Shown: positions 9,331 through 17,841 of the stretch, in pieces
Layout: each line of letters starts with the position of its first letter
How positions within the stretch are numbered: position 1 is the stretch's first letter
From: Pseudomonas sp. GM50
GTDB lineage: Bacteria > Pseudomonadota > Gammaproteobacteria > Pseudomonadales > Pseudomonadaceae
Length of the DNA: 64,000 nt
Assembly (NCBI RefSeq): GCF_000282375.1
Contig: NZ_AKJK01000042.1
Coordinates: 1-64,000 of the forward strand
Reading direction: 5' to 3'
Translations under genes and position numbers: made by a program
The notes under the pieces: model-generated
Told to the model about the DNA's origin: nothing
What the model saw: the letters and a program-made list of their open reading frames with translations, nothing else
Databases searched by the model: none

Positions 9331-10230
9331 ATGGAACGACAACTGGACGCTTACTGCGAACACCTGCGCAGTGAGCGGCAGGTGTCGCCTCACACGCTGT
9401 ACGCCTACCGCCGCGACCTCGACAAAGTGCTGGGCTGGTGCATCAAACAGAACATCGACAGCTGGGCAGCGCTGGACATCCAGCGCCTGCGCAGCCTGAT
9501 CGCTCGCCTCCATGCCCAAGGTCAATCGTCCCGCAGCCTGGCGCGCCTGCTCTCGGCGGTGCGCGGGCTCTATCACTATCTGAATCGCGAAGGCTTGTGC
9601 GATCACGACCCCGCCAATGGCCTCGCACCGCCCAAGGGCGAACGCCGCCTGCCGAAAACCCTCGACACTGACCGCGCGCTGCAACTGCTTGAGGGTGCGG
9701 TAGAGGATGATTTTCTGGCGCGTCGGGATCAGGCGATTCTGGAACTGTTCTATTCCTCCGGCTTGCGCCTTTCCGAACTGACCGGGCTCAATCTTGATCA
9801 GCTGGATCTGGCTGACGGCATGGTCCAGGTGCTCGGCAAGGGCAGCAAGACTCGACTGTTGCCAGTGGGCAAAAAGGCTCGCGAAGCACTGGAACTGTGG
9901 CTGCCATTGCGGGCAATGACCAACCCGGCGGACGACGCAGTGTTTGTCAGCCAGCAAGGTCGGCGCCTCGGTCCACGGGCGATTCAGGTACGGGTCAAGG
10001 CTGCCGGCGAGCGCGAACTGGGGCAGAATCTGCACCCGCACATGTTGCGACACTCCTTCGCCAGCCATTTGCTGGAGTCCTCTCAGGACTTGCGGGCGGT
10101 GCAGGAACTGCTTGGCCACTCGGACATCAAGACCACCCAGATTTACACCCACCTGGACTTCCAGCACCTGGCGACGGTCTACGACAGCGCCCATCCACGG
10201 GCCAAACGCATTAAAGGCGATGATTCATGA
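9331..10230 (+). CDS. xerC: Tyrosine recombinase XerC
   Basis: XerC, with XerD, resolves chromosome dimers at dif during FtsK-driven segregation. This copy has 299 residues. The N-terminal SAM-like DNA-binding domain (residues 1-90) precedes the catalytic domain. The catalytic residues are visible: Arg in SSGLRLSEL, Lys in [19 protein letters not shown] (HxxR), His in [11 protein letters not shown], and the nucleophile Tyr in IYTHLD. In Pseudomonas this locus is also called sss and affects root colonisation. The last four bases overlap the HAD gene (ATGA). Confidence 0.96.
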   Translation: MERQLDAYCEHLRSERQVSPHTLYAYRRDLDKVLGWCIKQNIDSWAALDIQRLRSLIARLHAQGQSSRSLARLLSAVRGLYHYLNREGLCDHDPANGLAPPKGERRLPKTLDTDRALQLLEGAVEDDFLARRDQAILELFYSSGLRLSELTGLNLDQLDLADGMVQVLGKGSKTRLLPVGKKAREALELWLPLRAMTNPADDAVFVSQQGRRLGPRAIQVRVKAAGERELGQNLHPHMLRHSFASHLLESSQDLRAVQELLGHSDIKTTQIYTHLDFQHLATVYDSAHPRAKRIKGDDS

Positions 10231-10931
10231 CCATCCAATTGATCACCTTCGACCTCGACGACACCCTGTGGGACACCGCCCCGGTGATCGCCAGCGCCGA
10301 AGTCGTTTTGCGGGAATGGCTGACTGAGCATGCACCGAACCTGGGCGCGGTACCGGTGGAACACCTGTGGTCGATTCGCGAGCGAGTGCTGAGCCACGAA
10401 CCGAGCCTCAAGCACCGCATCAGTGCCTTGCGTCGGCGGGTGCTGTTCCATGCGCTGGAAGAAGCCGGTTATGGACATACCGAAGCATCCGACCTGGCCT
10501 ATCAGGGTTTCGAAGTGTTTCTGCATGCACGACATCAGATCGAAGTGTTCCCTGAAGTCGAGCCGACGCTGGAGACGCTGGCCAAGCATTACGCTTTAGG
10601 CGTGGTGACCAACGGCAATGCCGATGTGCGTCGATTGGGGCTGGCGGATTACTTCAAGTTTGCCCTGTGCGCCGAAGACATCGGCATCGCCAAACCCGAT
10701 GCGCGACTGTTTCATGAAGCGCTGCAGCGTGGCGGCGCGACCGCCGAAACAGCGGTGCATATTGGCGACCATCCGGGTGACGACATTGCCGGCGCTCAGC
10801 AGGCGGGGTTGCGGGCAATCTGGTTTAACCCGGCGGGCAAGGTGTGGGAAGCACAGACGGCACCGGATGCCGAGATTCGTAGTTTGACCGAGTTGCCGGG
10901 GTTGTTGGCGCGCTGGAATACCCAACACTGA
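10227..10931 (+). CDS. HAD-superfamily hydrolase
   Basis: This 234-residue phosphatase-type protein has all four HAD motifs: [10 protein letters not shown] (nucleophile and acid Asp), VVTNGNAD, the Lys in IAKPDARLF, and [13 protein letters not shown]. An alpha-helical cap lies between motifs I and II. The closest remembered relatives are YigB-type FMN or sugar phosphatases, whose gene is also next to xerC in enterobacteria. The ATGA overlap with xerC shows translational coupling. The substrate is unknown. Confidence 0.92.
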   Translation: MTIQLITFDLDDTLWDTAPVIASAEVVLREWLTEHAPNLGAVPVEHLWSIRERVLSHEPSLKHRISALRRRVLFHALEEAGYGHTEASDLAYQGFEVFLHARHQIEVFPEVEPTLETLAKHYALGVVTNGNADVRRLGLADYFKFALCAEDIGIAKPDARLFHEALQRGGATAETAVHIGDHPGDDIAGAQQAGLRAIWFNPAGKVWEAQTAPDAEIRSLTELPGLLARWNTQH

Positions 10932-10994
10932 CCTGAGTACACACATACCTGAGTACACACATACCCCTGTACACACATACCCCTGTGGGACATA
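10932..10994 (+). repeat. 16-bp tandem repeat abutting a REP element
   Basis: Directly after the HAD stop codon lie four units of 16, 16, 16 and 15 bases. Units 1 and 2 are CCTGAGTACACACATA. Unit 3 is CCCCTGTACACACATA. Unit 4 is CCCCTGTGGGACATA. The next bases, CCCCTGTGGGAG, begin the REP element, so the later units are hybrids between the repeat and the REP edge. Confidence 0.85.
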
Positions 10995-10999
10995 CCCCT

Positions 11000-11087
11000 G
11001 TGGGAGCGAGCCTGCTCGCGATAGCGGTGTGTCAGCCAACATCAATATTGAATGTGACGGCTTCATCGCGAGCAGGCTCGCTCCCAC
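11000..11087. repeat. REP doublet, GTGGGAGCGAGCCTGCTCGCGA family
   Basis: Inverted REP copies are separated by about 45 bases in the convergent gap between the HAD gene and sutA. Confidence 0.85.
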
Positions 11088-11121
11088 ATTGGATCGCGCC
11101 CTGCCCAAGACTTTTGCTCCG

Positions 11122-11156
11122 CCCATGAAAAAGCCCGCAGCGACGGCGGGCTTTTT
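11122..11156 (-). terminator. Intrinsic terminator of sutA
   Basis: The stem AAAAAGCCCGC (11128-11138) with GCGGGCTTTTT (11146-11156) has an 8-base loop. Read on the minus strand it ends in TTTTTCAT, about 20 bases after the sutA stop codon. The near symmetry could also stop transcription coming from the xerC operon. Confidence 0.8.
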
Positions 11157-11177
11157 CAGCAAGCAAGAAGCAGGCGC

Positions 11178-11501
11178 TTAGATAGGCCGGCTGCCGTACT
11201 TGTTATCAGGCTTCTTGGGAGGATCGGCGACCACATTGGCCTCCACTTCCTGCACCTTGCCGCCCCGTGCCAGAAACTCTTCCATGGCCTTGGCCAGGGC
11301 ATCGCGTTCCTTGTTCTTGGCTTCGACGCTCGGCAGCTCATCGACCGATACCGCAGCCTTGACCTTGCCTTTGGCAGTCGGAACGGGCGCATCACCGCCG
11401 TCATCTTCAGCGACGTCTTCCGCCGCCGCTTCAAGACCTTCTTCGGTTTCGTCTTCGTCGCCTACTTCGAGGTCGTCGTTTTCCAGATCATCGTCGCTCA
11501 T
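11178..11501 (-). CDS. sutA: RNA-polymerase-binding regulator SutA
   Basis: SutA is a small, mostly disordered Pseudomonas protein that binds RNA polymerase and raises expression of housekeeping genes in slow-growing cells. This 107-residue copy has the expected parts: a very acidic N-terminal tail (residues 1-40, with DDDLENDDLEVGDEDETEE), a central helix (SVEAKNKERDALAKAMEEFL), and the conserved C-terminus VVADPPKKPDNKYGSRPI. Function is assigned from the P. aeruginosa homolog. It has its own terminator. Confidence 0.85.
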   Translation of the reverse strand: MSDDDLENDDLEVGDEDETEEGLEAAAEDVAEDDGGDAPVPTAKGKVKAAVSVDELPSVEAKNKERDALAKAMEEFLARGGKVQEVEANVVADPPKKPDNKYGSRPI

Positions 11502-11584
11502 GTTCTACCTCATGACTTGCGAAAAGCAGATTAGTTATAGCCCAGCTTTGCCGTCTGTCGACGGCTGCCGGAAAAAAATCAACC

Positions 11585-11603
11585 ACCGCTGGTAACCAGC
11601 GGT
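11585..11603 (-). terminator. Probable terminator of yjbQ
   Basis: ACCGCTGGT and ACCAGCGGT form a tight inverted repeat directly after the yjbQ stop codon. The minus strand continues with GGTTGATTTTTTT, so the T-run starts about five bases after the stem. Moderate support. Confidence 0.5.
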
Positions 11604-11604
11604 T

Positions 11605-12030
11605 TTATGCCCCTTCACCGTGCACGGTGGCGAGGACTTTACGGGCACCGACGTGATCACGGTGCTCGCCCAGATAAACACCTTGCCAGGTCCCCAACGC
11701 CAGTCGGCCTGCCGAGATCGGCAAACTGAGCTGACAGCCAAGTACGCTGGCCTTGAAGTGCGCCGGGAGGTCGTCTAGGCCTTCGTCGTTATGCTCATAG
11801 CCGTCTGTTCCTTGTGGGATCAGACGATTGAAAAATCGTTCGAAGTCGCGACGTACCGCCGGATCGGCGTTCTCGTTGATGGTCAACGACGCCGAGGTAT
11901 GCTGTAGCCACAAATGCAACAGACCGACCCGACACGCCTTGAGTTCAGGCAAGCCGGCGAGTAATTCGTCCGTTACCAGATGAAAGCCCCGGGGCCGTGC
12001 CCGCAGGGTAATCAGAGTCTGTTGCCACAT
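11605..12030 (-). CDS. yjbQ: YjbQ/UPF0047 family protein
   Basis: This 141-residue protein belongs to the UPF0047 family, annotated as a secondary thiamine-phosphate synthase because the E. coli member has weak activity of that kind. The signature is LLHLWLQHTSASLTINENADP with its conserved His, followed by the GTDGYEHNDEGLDDLPAH motif and the LGTWQGVYLGEHRD C-terminal motif. The start at 12030 (MWQQTL) has CGGAGAA just upstream; an ATG nine codons earlier lacks such a site. The true cellular role is uncertain. Confidence 0.88.
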   Translation of the reverse strand: MWQQTLITLRARPRGFHLVTDELLAGLPELKACRVGLLHLWLQHTSASLTINENADPAVRRDFERFFNRLIPQGTDGYEHNDEGLDDLPAHFKASVLGCQLSLPISAGRLALGTWQGVYLGEHRDHVGARKVLATVHGEGA

Positions 12031-12201
12031 ACAGTTCTCCGCACGTTCGGGGCGCATTCTAGCGCGCTCTGAAAAAAAACAAAGGCCCTAATATTCCTTC
12101 AATCGTGTAAGCCATTGGCCGTAGAAAATCGCCCGTCGTAAACGCGACTGAACGTGTGAGAAAAAACCTTTCAGCCCTTCCTCCACTGACAAATTCCAGA
12201 C

Positions 12202-12225
12202 AAAAAAATGCCCGGCAAGCCGGGC
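12202..12225 (-). terminator. Intrinsic terminator of amtB
   Basis: On the minus strand the stem GCCCGGC / GCCGGGC (12210-12225) with a 2-base gap at its centre is followed by TTTTTTT (complement of 12202-12208). It lies 20 bases past the amtB stop codon. The rest of the gap to yjbQ (12058-12200) shows nothing clear. Confidence 0.85.
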
Positions 12226-12244
12226 AAATTTTTCATGCGCGTGC

Positions 12245-13582
12245 TTACAAGTTGTAGCCGCGTTCGTTGTGAAGCGCCAGATCGATGCCGACTGCTTCTT
12301 CTTCCTCGGTGATACGCAGCCCCATGACAGCGTCCAGGACCTTGAGGATGATAAAGGTGACGATCGCGGTGTAGATCACCGTGAAGCCCACGCCTTTGCA
12401 TTGAATCCAGACTTGAGCAGCGATGTCGGTAACGGTGCCGAAACCGCCCAGCGATGGTGCCGCGAACACGCCAGTCAGGATTGCGCCGAGGATACCGCCG
12501 ATACCATGCACGCCGAAGGCATCCAGGGAATCGTCATAACCGAGTTTGCGTTTCAGGGTGGTGGCGCAGAAGAAGCACACCACGCCCGCCGCCAGACCGA
12601 TCACCAGAGCGCCCATCGGGCCCACGGTGCCTGCCGCCGGAGTGATTGCAACCAGACCGGCCACCACACCCGAAGCGATACCCAGTGCGCTTGGTTTGCC
12701 GTGGGTGATCCACTCGGCAAACATCCAGCCCAGCGCCGCAGCAGCGGTGGCGATCTGGGTGACCAGCATCGCCATGCCGGCAGTGCCGTTGGCGGCGGCA
12801 GCGGAACCGGCGTTGAAGCCGAACCAGCCGAACCACAGCATCGCAGCGCCCATCAGGGTGTAGCCGAGGTTGTGCGGAGCCATCGGGGTGGTCGGGAAAC
12901 CTTTACGCTTGCCCAACACCAGGCAGGCAATCAGACCGGCCACACCGGCGTTGATGTGCACCACGGTGCCGCCGGCGAAGTCGAGAACGCCCCAGTCCCA
13001 CATCAGGCCGCCGTTACCGGACCAGACCATGTGCGCGATCGGTGCATAAACCAGGGTGAACCAGATGCCCATGAAGATCAGCATGGCGGAGAACTTCATC
13101 CGCTCGGCGAACGCACCGACGATCAACGCCGGGGTGATGATGGCGAAAGTCATCTGGAAGGTGATGAAGACCGCCTCGGGGAACAGCGCCGCAGGACCGG
13201 TCAGGCTCGAAGGCGTGACACCGGCGAGGAACGCCTTGCCCATGCCGCCAAAGAACGAGTTGAAGTTGACGACGCCCTGCTCCATGCCGGTGGTGTCGAA
13301 CGCAATGCTGTAGCCATAAATGACCCACAGAATGCTGATCAGACCGGTAATGGCGAAACACTGCATCATCACGGAAAGAATGTTTTTCGAACGAACCATG
13401 CCGCCGTAGAACAGCGCGAGGCCGGGAATGGTCATGAACAGCACAAGGGCTGTCGAGGTCATCATCCAGGCGGTATCGCCGGAATTGAGGACTGGGGCCG
13501 CCACTTCGTCTGCCGCCATGGCCAGGCCGGGCATTACGAGGGACAACAGGGCTCCTAGCCCTGCGAATTTACGCAGAGTCAT
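12245..13582 (-). CDS. amtB: Ammonium transporter AmtB
   Basis: This inner-membrane ammonium channel has 445 residues, with a cleavable signal peptide (MTLRKFAGLGALLSLVMPGLAMA) and eleven predicted membrane spans. The twin-histidine pore is visible: one His in TVVHINAGVAGL, the other in FGVHGIGGILG. The C-terminal cytoplasmic tail ends LRITEEEEAVGIDLALHNERGYNL, the part that meets GlnK. It lies 35 bases after glnK in the usual glnK-amtB operon. The stretch between ribosome-binding site and start is A-rich (GGAGAAAACAATATG). Confidence 0.96.
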   Translation of the reverse strand: MTLRKFAGLGALLSLVMPGLAMAADEVAAPVLNSGDTAWMMTSTALVLFMTIPGLALFYGGMVRSKNILSVMMQCFAITGLISILWVIYGYSIAFDTTGMEQGVVNFNSFFGGMGKAFLAGVTPSSLTGPAALFPEAVFITFQMTFAIITPALIVGAFAERMKFSAMLIFMGIWFTLVYAPIAHMVWSGNGGLMWDWGVLDFAGGTVVHINAGVAGLIACLVLGKRKGFPTTPMAPHNLGYTLMGAAMLWFGWFGFNAGSAAAANGTAGMAMLVTQIATAAAALGWMFAEWITHGKPSALGIASGVVAGLVAITPAAGTVGPMGALVIGLAAGVVCFFCATTLKRKLGYDDSLDAFGVHGIGGILGAILTGVFAAPSLGGFGTVTDIAAQVWIQCKGVGFTVIYTAIVTFIILKVLDAVMGLRITEEEEAVGIDLALHNERGYNL

Positions 13583-13617
13583 ATTGTTTTCTCCTGGGGC
13601 GTTGGGTTTGTGGCGGC

Positions 13618-14073
<456 letters not shown>

Positions 14074-14373
14074 CTAACCACTCCGCACGAAACTTCCCCC
14101 GTTCCGCTTGGCGCACTGCATTCGTCACAGCGACTGCATCAGTGCATGGGTCATCAGCGACTAAGCAGAAAGCTTGCCATCTATCCAAAACCCATTGATT
14201 TCAATGCCTTGGCCGCTGCCGTAAAGCCTATCGCCCGATTGACGCAACCGTTACGCACAACAACAGTGCGCGGCTGCCCACTCGACTGCGCGAAAAGCGT
14301 GCATCGCTGCTGCCGAGATTGACTATAGACACTGCGTGATACACTGCCCGCCATTGTTGACAGGACATTTCCC

Positions 14374-14634
14374 ATGCTCGCGCCCAAAGACTTCCTCGAC
14401 GCCCTGAGCGGCACCGCCTCCCGCCTCTTCAGCGGCGACACCCCACTGCCAAAAAGCGAAATCGAAAGCCAGTTCAAGGCTTTGTTGCAGAGCGGCTTCA
14501 GCAAGCTGGATCTGGTGAGCCGGGAAGAGTTTGATAGCCAGATGGTCGTACTGGCACGCACCCGCGCACGGTTGGAAAGCCTTGAGGCGAAAGTGGCGGA
14601 GCTGGAAGCGAAGCTCAATCCACCGACCGAGTAA
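14374..14634 (+). CDS. ubiK: Ubiquinone biosynthesis accessory factor UbiK
   Basis: This 86-residue protein of the BMFP/YqiC family helps assemble the soluble ubiquinone biosynthesis complex with UbiJ. The N-terminal amphipathic part (PKDFLDALSG) is followed by a C-terminal coiled coil (ARTRARLESLEAKVAELEAKL) that mediates trimerisation. The size and layout match the family. It is divergent from glnK-amtB. Confidence 0.9.
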   Translation: MLAPKDFLDALSGTASRLFSGDTPLPKSEIESQFKALLQSGFSKLDLVSREEFDSQMVVLARTRARLESLEAKVAELEAKLNPPTE

Positions 14635-14666
14635 CCCCACCAATCCCCTTTGACAATGGGGTCCAT

Positions 14667-14768
14667 GTGGGAGCGAGCCTGCTCGCGATAGAGTCACCAC
14701 GGTGTTCCAGCAGCCCCTCGCTGGAACGACCACCCCTGTAGGAGCTGCCGAAGGCTGCGATCTTTTGG
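14667..14768. repeat. Two unlike REP half-elements around a small hairpin
   Basis: A single GTGGGAGCGAGCCTGCTCGCGA unit (14667-14689) is followed by an 8-bp hairpin (GTTCCAGC 14704-14711, GCTGGAAC 14720-14727). A single unit of another family (GTAGGAGCTGCCGAAGGCTGCG, 14738-14759) then follows. Unlike the other REP sites, the two units are not matching inverted copies. Confidence 0.7.
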
Positions 14769-14956
14769 ATCTTTAAGCCCCGCAAACATCCCGGCAACGT
14801 CCTACAAGAAAACCACCGCCGTCCGATTGCGCCGCAAAGCCCCGGTTCCTAAGCTCACCTTCTGCTGAATGTTCAGCACTGGGTTTGGCGACCTGGAACC
14901 AAGCTATGCACCGCAACCTTGTTCGATATGAGGTATTTCTTCCTCGATCCGAATTA

Positions 14957-15032
14957 TGGCGGCTGTGTGTGGGAGACCTTAGGGTCTGCCGGTATTCGCT
15001 TGGCCGGTTCGCCAACCCGCACACAGCTGCCA
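14957..15032 (+). ncRNA. C4-type antisense RNA upstream of the BRO gene
   Basis: A 17-bp stem pairs 14957-14973 with 15016-15032, including two G-U pairs and no mismatch. It encloses two hairpins: AGACC-TTAG-GGTCT (14974-14987), and CCGG/CCGG (14989-14992 with 15004-15007) with an 11-base loop. The result is a three-way junction like the C4 RNA of phages P1 and P7, which represses the ant antirepressor. Two unpaired segments match downstream sites antiparallel: TTCGCTTG (14995-15002) with CAAGCGAA (15071-15078), and TCGCCAA (15009-15015) with TTGGCGA (15043-15049). This is the C4 antisense design, placed directly before an antirepressor-like gene. The 14769-14956 stretch before it holds nothing else I recognise. 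Confidence 0.72.
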
Positions 15033-15042
15033 CCCTTATTGT

Positions 15043-15078
15043 TTGGCGACGATAAACGGCAGTTATTTATCAAGCGAA
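15043..15078 (+). promoter_or_regulatory. Target sites of the C4-like RNA
   Basis: TTGGCGA (15043-15049) and CAAGCGAA (15071-15078) are exact complements of the two unpaired segments of the upstream RNA. The second lies 17-24 bases before the BRO start codon, so pairing could block ribosome access. No strong Shine-Dalgarno sequence is visible before the ATG. Confidence 0.6.
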
Positions 15079-15094
15079 ACTTGGGTACTGCACC

Positions 15095-15616
15095 ATGGAC
15101 GAAAACTATCTAACCCCCCACGTCTTCACCCGCCACAAACTCCACCTCCACGCCCTCCTCCTGGAAAACCAAGCCTGGTTCAGCGCACGTGACCTCGGCC
15201 GATTGCTCCGCCTCTTCCTCGACGAACGAGCGCTACGCAAACTCGATCCCGACCAACACCAGAATCTGCAGATGCTCATCCACGGCACCGTTGAAGACGC
15301 ACTGCTAATCAGCGAATCCGGCGTCTACGCGTTACTGATCTACCACTACTGCCCCGAATACCGAGGCCTGCGCGAATGGCTGACCCACGACGTGGTGCCA
15401 GCCCTCAGAGACGCCCAACAACCCTCCTCAACCGAACGCCCGATCCTGAGCCTGCTGAATTGGCCGGAAATGTCATTGAGTTTGCTGCACTGGAATAACC
15501 AGCCGTGGATTCGGTTGCAGGATGTTCCGCAGCTGCTGCCGAATGAGGAACGACCGCGAAGTCCGGTCAATGCGCCGTGGTGGAAGCGTGCTTCGCGGGT
15601 GCTGCAGTCTTTTTAA
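15095..15616 (+). CDS. BRO-N domain, antirepressor-like protein
   Basis: This 173-residue protein has a BRO/Ant N-terminal domain. Family hallmarks are WFSARDLGRLL and a second block with ALLISESGVYALLIYHYCPEYRGLREWLTHDVVPALR, which matches the GLY-hydrophobic-FxxWV region of phage antirepressors. The C-terminal part (residues 120-173) carries no known domain. It is alone, with no phage genes nearby, and sits behind the C4-like RNA, so it looks like a domesticated phage regulator. The start ATG at 15095 has no strong ribosome-binding site, in line with RNA control. Confidence 0.8.
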   Translation: MDENYLTPHVFTRHKLHLHALLLENQAWFSARDLGRLLRLFLDERALRKLDPDQHQNLQMLIHGTVEDALLISESGVYALLIYHYCPEYRGLREWLTHDVVPALRDAQQPSSTERPILSLLNWPEMSLSLLHWNNQPWIRLQDVPQLLPNEERPRSPVNAPWWKRASRVLQSF

Positions 15617-15627
15617 GCTCCCGAAGC

Positions 15628-15891
15628 TCAACCACGCTCGATTTCGGCCCTGCGCTGATCGTAGGTCGATTGCAGGTTTAGCCAGAACTCGGGCGTCGTT
15701 TTCAGGTAGAGCGAGAGCTTCTTTGCGAGCTCAGGACTGATACCACCCTCCTGCATCACAAGGGCTCTCACGTCACCCGCGCCTTCATTCAACAAGCTAG
15801 CTAACCCAGCCGCCGTAATGCCCAGAGGCACTAGAAACTCCTTTTCAAGGATTTCGCCAGGATGAATCGGCCGAATTCCAGAATTGCTCAT
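15628..15891 (-). CDS. higA: HigA-type antitoxin, without a HigB partner
   Basis: This 87-residue XRE-family protein has the HigA signature: HPGEILEKEFLVPLGIT at the start, a helix-turn-helix (LASLLNEGAGDVRALVMQEGGIS), and KTTPEFWLNLQSTYDQRRAE at the end. HigA normally binds and neutralises the mRNase HigB, encoded just upstream. Here the upstream 160 bases contain no HigB-like frame before a REP block begins, so the antitoxin is orphaned. It converges on the BRO gene with 11 bases between stop codons. Confidence 0.85.
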   Translation of the reverse strand: MSNSGIRPIHPGEILEKEFLVPLGITAAGLASLLNEGAGDVRALVMQEGGISPELAKKLSLYLKTTPEFWLNLQSTYDQRRAEIERG

Positions 15892-16057
15892 TTCCCCTCC
15901 TGAGGGCTCGATCAGCTGTGATCATAAGCAGCCACCTCGATCCGACAAGTGCGTTCGTGAGTTTTCACCGAAGTCCTTCATTTATCCAAGACCGGTCCTA
16001 CAAAAAACTAGCTGCCGCGGCTGATTACGCCTAAATACCGGCCGCGACATAACCTTT

Positions 16058-16188
16058 GTAGCAGCTGCCGAAGGCTGCGTTCGGCTGCGCAGCAGCCGCG
16101 AAATCAGATCACGCGGTGCATCAGGCAGACCGCACAACTTGAATTTACGACTGCTGCGCAGTCGAACGCAGCCTTCGGCAGCTGCTAC
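16058..16188. repeat. REP doublet, GTAGCAGCTGCCGAAGGCTGCG family
   Basis: The 26-bp arms 16058-16083 and 16163-16188 are exact inverse complements. A second inner pair (GGCTGCGCAGCAGCC and GACTGCTGCGCAGTC) lies within. It occupies the middle of the 15892-16341 gap between higA and comM; I see nothing else there. Confidence 0.85.
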
Positions 16189-16341
16189 GGATTGCGTTGC
16201 GGCGTAACTGACTGGAATCAGCTCGCCCCCCAGCAACATCCTGCGAAAGTTTGGTTACTCCGCCGCCACGCTAAATCATCTGCCCACGACTACCCTTCAA
16301 AAAACCGCAGGAAGCGGTCCTCGTCAGCTCAAGGAACGACC

Positions 16342-17835
16342 ATGTCCCTCTCCATCGTCCACAGCCGCGCCCAGGTCGGCGTAGAAGCACCCGCCGTCAC
16401 CGTAGAAGTGCACCTGGCCAACGGTTTGCCGTCGCTGACCATGGTCGGGCTGCCCGAGGCGGCGGTGAAGGAAAGCAAAGACCGGGTGCGCAGCGCGATC
16501 ATCAATTCCGGCCTGCAATTTCCGGCACGGCGTATCACCTTGAATCTCGCTCCCGCCGATCTGCCAAAGGACGGCGGGCGATTCGATCTGGCGATTGCCC
16601 TGGGGATTCTCTCGGCCAGTGTGCAAGTGCCAACATTGACGCTGGATGACGTGGAGTGCCTGGGAGAGCTGGCGCTGTCGGGGGCGGTGCGGGCGGTTCG
16701 GGGTGTGTTACCCGCTGCGCTGGCGGCACGCAAGGCCGGGCGCACGCTGGTAGTCCCGCGAGCGAATGCCGAGGAGGCCTGCCTGGCTTCGGGGTTGAAG
16801 GTGATTGCGGTGGATCATTTGCTGGAAGCGGTCGCGCATTTCAATGGCCACACGCCCATCGCCCCCTACGCTTCCAACGGTTTGCTCTACGCCAGCAAAC
16901 CCTATCCAGACTTGAACGAAGTTCAGGGGCAACTTGCGGCCAAGCGAGCCTTGCTGATTGCGGCGGCGGGTGCTCATAACCTGTTGTTCAGCGGTCCGCC
17001 GGGGACGGGGAAAACGTTGTTGGCGAGTCGTCTGCCGGGATTGTTACCGCCACTGGCCGAGAGTGAAGCGCTGGAAGTTGCGGCGATTCAATCGGTCGCC
17101 AGTTGTGTGCCGCTGAGTCATTGGCCACAGCGTCCCTTCCGACAACCACACCACTCCGCTTCAGGCCCCGCATTGGTGGGCGGTGGCTCGAAACCGCAAC
17201 CTGGCGAAATCACCCTCGCCCACCATGGCGTGCTGTTCCTCGATGAGCTCCCGGAATTTGATCGCAAGGTATTGGAGGTATTGAGAGAGCCGCTGGAATC
17301 CGGCCACATCGTGATTTCCCGCGCCAAGGATCGAGTGAGGTTTCCGGCCCGCTTTCAATTAGTGGCCGCAATGAACCCGTGCCCCTGTGGATATCTTGGC
17401 GAGCCCAGTGGTAAATGCAGTTGTACACCGGACATGGTCCAGCGTTACCGCAACAAACTGTCGGGCCCACTGCTGGACCGCATCGATCTGCACCTGACGG
17501 TTGCTCGCGAAGCCACGGCGCTGAATCCTGCCTTAAAACCCGGTGACGACACTGCCACCGCCGCCGAGTTGGTTGCCGATGCACGAGAACGGCAACAAAA
17601 GCGCCAGGGCTGTGCCAATGCATTCCTCGATTTACCGGGCCTGCGCAGACACTGCAAGTTATCCACAGTCGACGAAACCTGGCTGGAAACAGCGTGTGAA
17701 CGGCTGACCTTGTCCCTTCGAGCGGCCCATCGACTGCTCAAGGTTGCTCGCACCTTGGCGGACCTTGAGCAAGTCGATGGCATCAGCCGTGAACACTTGG
17801 CCGAAGCGCTGCAATATCGGCCGACAACACTCTAG
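16342..17835 (+). CDS. comM: YifB/ComM-type Mg-chelatase-like AAA+ ATPase
   Basis: The protein is a hexameric AAA+ helicase of the ComM/YifB family, which promotes branch migration of heteroduplex DNA during natural transformation and is widespread in non-competent bacteria too. It has 497 residues. The N-terminal Lon-like domain (residues 1-170) is followed by Walker A SGPPGTGKT (217-225), Walker B VLFLDELPEF, the MNPCPCGYLG motif with a later CSC (possible zinc site), and a C-terminal helical lid. The start at 16342 is chosen for AAGGAACGACC before ATG; the frame upstream is REP sequence. Confidence 0.93.
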   Translation: MSLSIVHSRAQVGVEAPAVTVEVHLANGLPSLTMVGLPEAAVKESKDRVRSAIINSGLQFPARRITLNLAPADLPKDGGRFDLAIALGILSASVQVPTLTLDDVECLGELALSGAVRAVRGVLPAALAARKAGRTLVVPRANAEEACLASGLKVIAVDHLLEAVAHFNGHTPIAPYASNGLLYASKPYPDLNEVQGQLAAKRALLIAAAGAHNLLFSGPPGTGKTLLASRLPGLLPPLAESEALEVAAIQSVASCVPLSHWPQRPFRQPHHSASGPALVGGGSKPQPGEITLAHHGVLFLDELPEFDRKVLEVLREPLESGHIVISRAKDRVRFPARFQLVAAMNPCPCGYLGEPSGKCSCTPDMVQRYRNKLSGPLLDRIDLHLTVAREATALNPALKPGDDTATAAELVADARERQQKRQGCANAFLDLPGLRRHCKLSTVDETWLETACERLTLSLRAAHRLLKVARTLADLEQVDGISREHLAEALQYRPTTL

Positions 17836-17841
17836 CCGGCG

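Noticed and set aside
12269..13558. A 429-codon open frame on the plus strand opposite amtB
   Set aside because: The product is a run of His, Gln, Arg and Asp typical of antisense frames to membrane proteins.
14919..15113. A 64-codon frame overlapping the C4-like RNA
   Set aside because: It runs through the RNA stem and has no domain; the paired structure explains the sequence better. A short leader frame like phage icd cannot be excluded.
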